Assembly (NCBI GenBank): GCA_019637685.1
Contig: JAHBVF010000003.1
Span: 124,001 to 188,000, forward strand
DNA: 64,000 nt
From: Caldilineaceae bacterium
GTDB lineage: Bacteria; Chloroflexota; Anaerolineae; Caldilineales; Caldilineaceae
Direction of reading: 5' to 3'
The notes under the pieces were generated by a model. It had not been told where the DNA came from and did no database searches. It worked only from the letters and a program-made list of their open reading frames with translations. The position numbers and the translations under genes were made by a program. Positions 62,893-64,000 of this stretch are shown here, piece by piece. Within the stretch, counting starts at the first letter, position 1; each line of letters opens with the position of its first letter.

Positions 62893-62941
62893 GAGGGGTG
62901 AAACGTGAACGTGCAGGACATACGTTCACGTTTCACCCCTC
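62893..62941. terminator. Long-stem hairpin between convergent genes
   Basis: Perfect 20-bp arms (62893-62912 and 62922-62941, built on GGGGTGAAACGTGAACG) with a 9-base loop, between the binding-protein gene and the surface-protein gene. No clear T-run on either side. Confidence 0.65.
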
Positions 62942-62957
62942 TGCTGTATGCGGATTA

Positions 62958-64000
62958 TCATTTGATGACGACCGGCAAGAGCAATTTATGGGCAGCCTGT
63001 AGCTGAGGCTTTGCCAATATCGCCGGCCCATAGCGGACACTGCCTCCGTCGGCCTCTATCTCCTCCAGCCAATACCAGAGCGCGTCGTTGGCCGGAGCAT
63101 CCGTATCCTCATAGATATAGTCCCCACCTTGGGCCGGGATCAGCACCTCTGTCACCCGTATTGCCTGCTCTGGGTCTGCGCTGGTTCCCCGCCACAGATG
63201 AAAGCCCCAGGTTTCCAACTCTGCAACCGTATGCCAACGAACCCGCACACCCTTTGGGGTCCGCTCCCCCAGGAAATAGGCCAGCTTCACTGCCGTGGGG
63301 TCGATGGTATGAACCAGGGGTTGGATTCGTTGTAGCGGGGTCTGTTCGCTTTGCACAGTGGCGGTCAGCACCACTGGCGCGCGCAGATCCTCATCCGTGC
63401 GCAGGGTGAACCGCACATGCAGCGTCTGGCCGACAGGCAGCTCTGCCAGCCGCCAACGCAGTTCCCTGGTGTCACCCGTTCGGCTGGCAGCCGGGCCGAT
63501 CTCCGTCTCCATAGCGGTGACAGTTGTACTGGTAGGCAGACTGCTCTCCACCACTACACCTGTCAGAGGCAAACCACCCACATTTGTCACCTGCAAGGCA
63601 TAGCGAACCTCTTCGCCAGGCAACACCCCAGCACCTGCTGCCGGTTCTGCGGTCACAACAAGCGCAGCCGCGGCCGTCGCCACCCGTACACTGACTGTAC
63701 TGGTGGCGCTGGCCCTGCCATCGCTGACACTATACGTAAAAACATCCGTGCCACTGAAACCCGGCGCGGCCTGGTAAACGATCCGATCGTCGGCCCAGGC
63801 CACACTGCCCGCGGCTGGCCCCACCTGGGACAAAAAGAGCATATCCCCGTCATCATCTGTGTCGTTATGTAGCACATCAATTGTCACCGGCGCAGAGGCA
63901 GCCACAGCCACATCCGGTTGGGCCTGGGGCGGGTCGTTGACCGCAGCTACCCGTATGCGGATTGTACCTGTCACCGTCTGGCTGCTGTCGCTGACGCGGT
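62958..64000 (-). CDS. Cadherin/Ig-like multidomain surface protein, C-terminal part
   Basis: The minus-strand frame is open to the window edge, so the N-terminus is missing; about 347 residues are visible. From the left: RIRVAAVNDPPQAQPDVAV, a tandem cadherin-like (Big_9/VCBS-type) repeat with VLHNDTDDDGD and FSGTDVFTYSVSDGRA, then a DUF11-type domain (VRYALQVTNVGGLPLTGVVVES), then a fibronectin-like region (RVRWHTVAELETWGFHLWRG). It ends LLLPVVIK, similar to the FYLPIIQR tail at 12285. It is probably a large secreted or anchored adhesin-like protein. Confidence 0.8.
   Translation of the reverse strand, partial: RVSDSSQTVTGTIRIRVAAVNDPPQAQPDVAVAASAPVTIDVLHNDTDDDGDMLFLSQVGPAAGSVAWADDRIVYQAAPGFSGTDVFTYSVSDGRASATSTVSVRVATAAAALVVTAEPAAGAGVLPGEEVRYALQVTNVGGLPLTGVVVESSLPTSTTVTAMETEIGPAASRTGDTRELRWRLAELPVGQTLHVRFTLRTDEDLRAPVVLTATVQSEQTPLQRIQPLVHTIDPTAVKLAYFLGERTPKGVRVRWHTVAELETWGFHLWRGTSADPEQAIRVTEVLIPAQGGDYIYEDTDAPANDALWYWLEEIEADGGSVRYGPAILAKPQLQAAHKLLLPVVIK

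Overview
The window reads as chromosome of a GC-rich, free-living heterotrophic bacterium, most likely a Chloroflexota member (Anaerolineae/Caldilineae-like). This placement is inference. It rests on lipoproteins with long Ala/Pro/Thr/Glu linkers after the lipobox, secreted proteins ending in a short (Y/L)LP(I/V)(I/V)x(R/K) tail, frequent GTG starts, a two-ATP-grasp-free sugar-heterotroph gene content, and an ffh-rpsP-khpA-rimM block. No rRNA, tRNA or CRISPR was seen.

Layout. 1-8.1 kb: GNAT fragment, cystathionine beta-lyase-type enzyme, FGGY kinase, MFS exporter, polyphosphate kinase, malate dehydrogenase. 8.2-10.1 kb: a complete 1581-bp insertion sequence sitting inside a composite palindromic repeat. 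10.2-14.8 kb: a secreted FG-GAP protein, sirtuin, CDP-alcohol phosphatidyltransferase and an anchored hypothetical. 15-22.2 kb: ffh, rpsP, khpA, rimM, dprA, manC and an acidic two-TM protein. 22.5-29.3 kb: dgt, then a LacI regulator with a near-ideal promoter and overlapping operator, followed by malE-malF-malG-type sugar uptake genes with no ATPase gene. 29.3-36.7 kb (mostly minus strand): DUF6166-like protein, gltX, two linked membrane/hydrolase genes, creatininase-, mannonate dehydratase- and RraA-like enzymes. 37-49.3 kb: sulfatase-fold enzyme, sugar isomerase/epimerases, PhyH dioxygenase, MFS carrier, three Gfo/Idh/MocA dehydrogenases and galactokinase, an apparent catabolic island for sugars, sugar acids or polyols. 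49.4-62.8 kb: two ClC channels interleaved with rhaA and rhaB, then a Dpp/Opp-type ABC transporter whose neighbours suggest an oligosaccharide cargo. 62.9-64 kb: the C-terminal part of a cadherin/Ig-like surface protein.

The most distinctive content is non-coding. A 146-bp MITE-like element with 17-bp inverted repeats and a 6-bp target duplication splits a lipoprotein gene; removing it restores one 169-codon frame. A four-helix-bundle gene is frameshifted and bracketed by inverted repeats. At least four copies of a composite repeat built on CTGAAAATAG...CTATTTTCAG occur, one of them inside the rpsP-khpA block and one between malF and malG. A separate 95-bp repeat occurs twice, 11 kb apart. 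Many gene ends carry long, near-perfect palindromes, and several of these overlap the stop codon.
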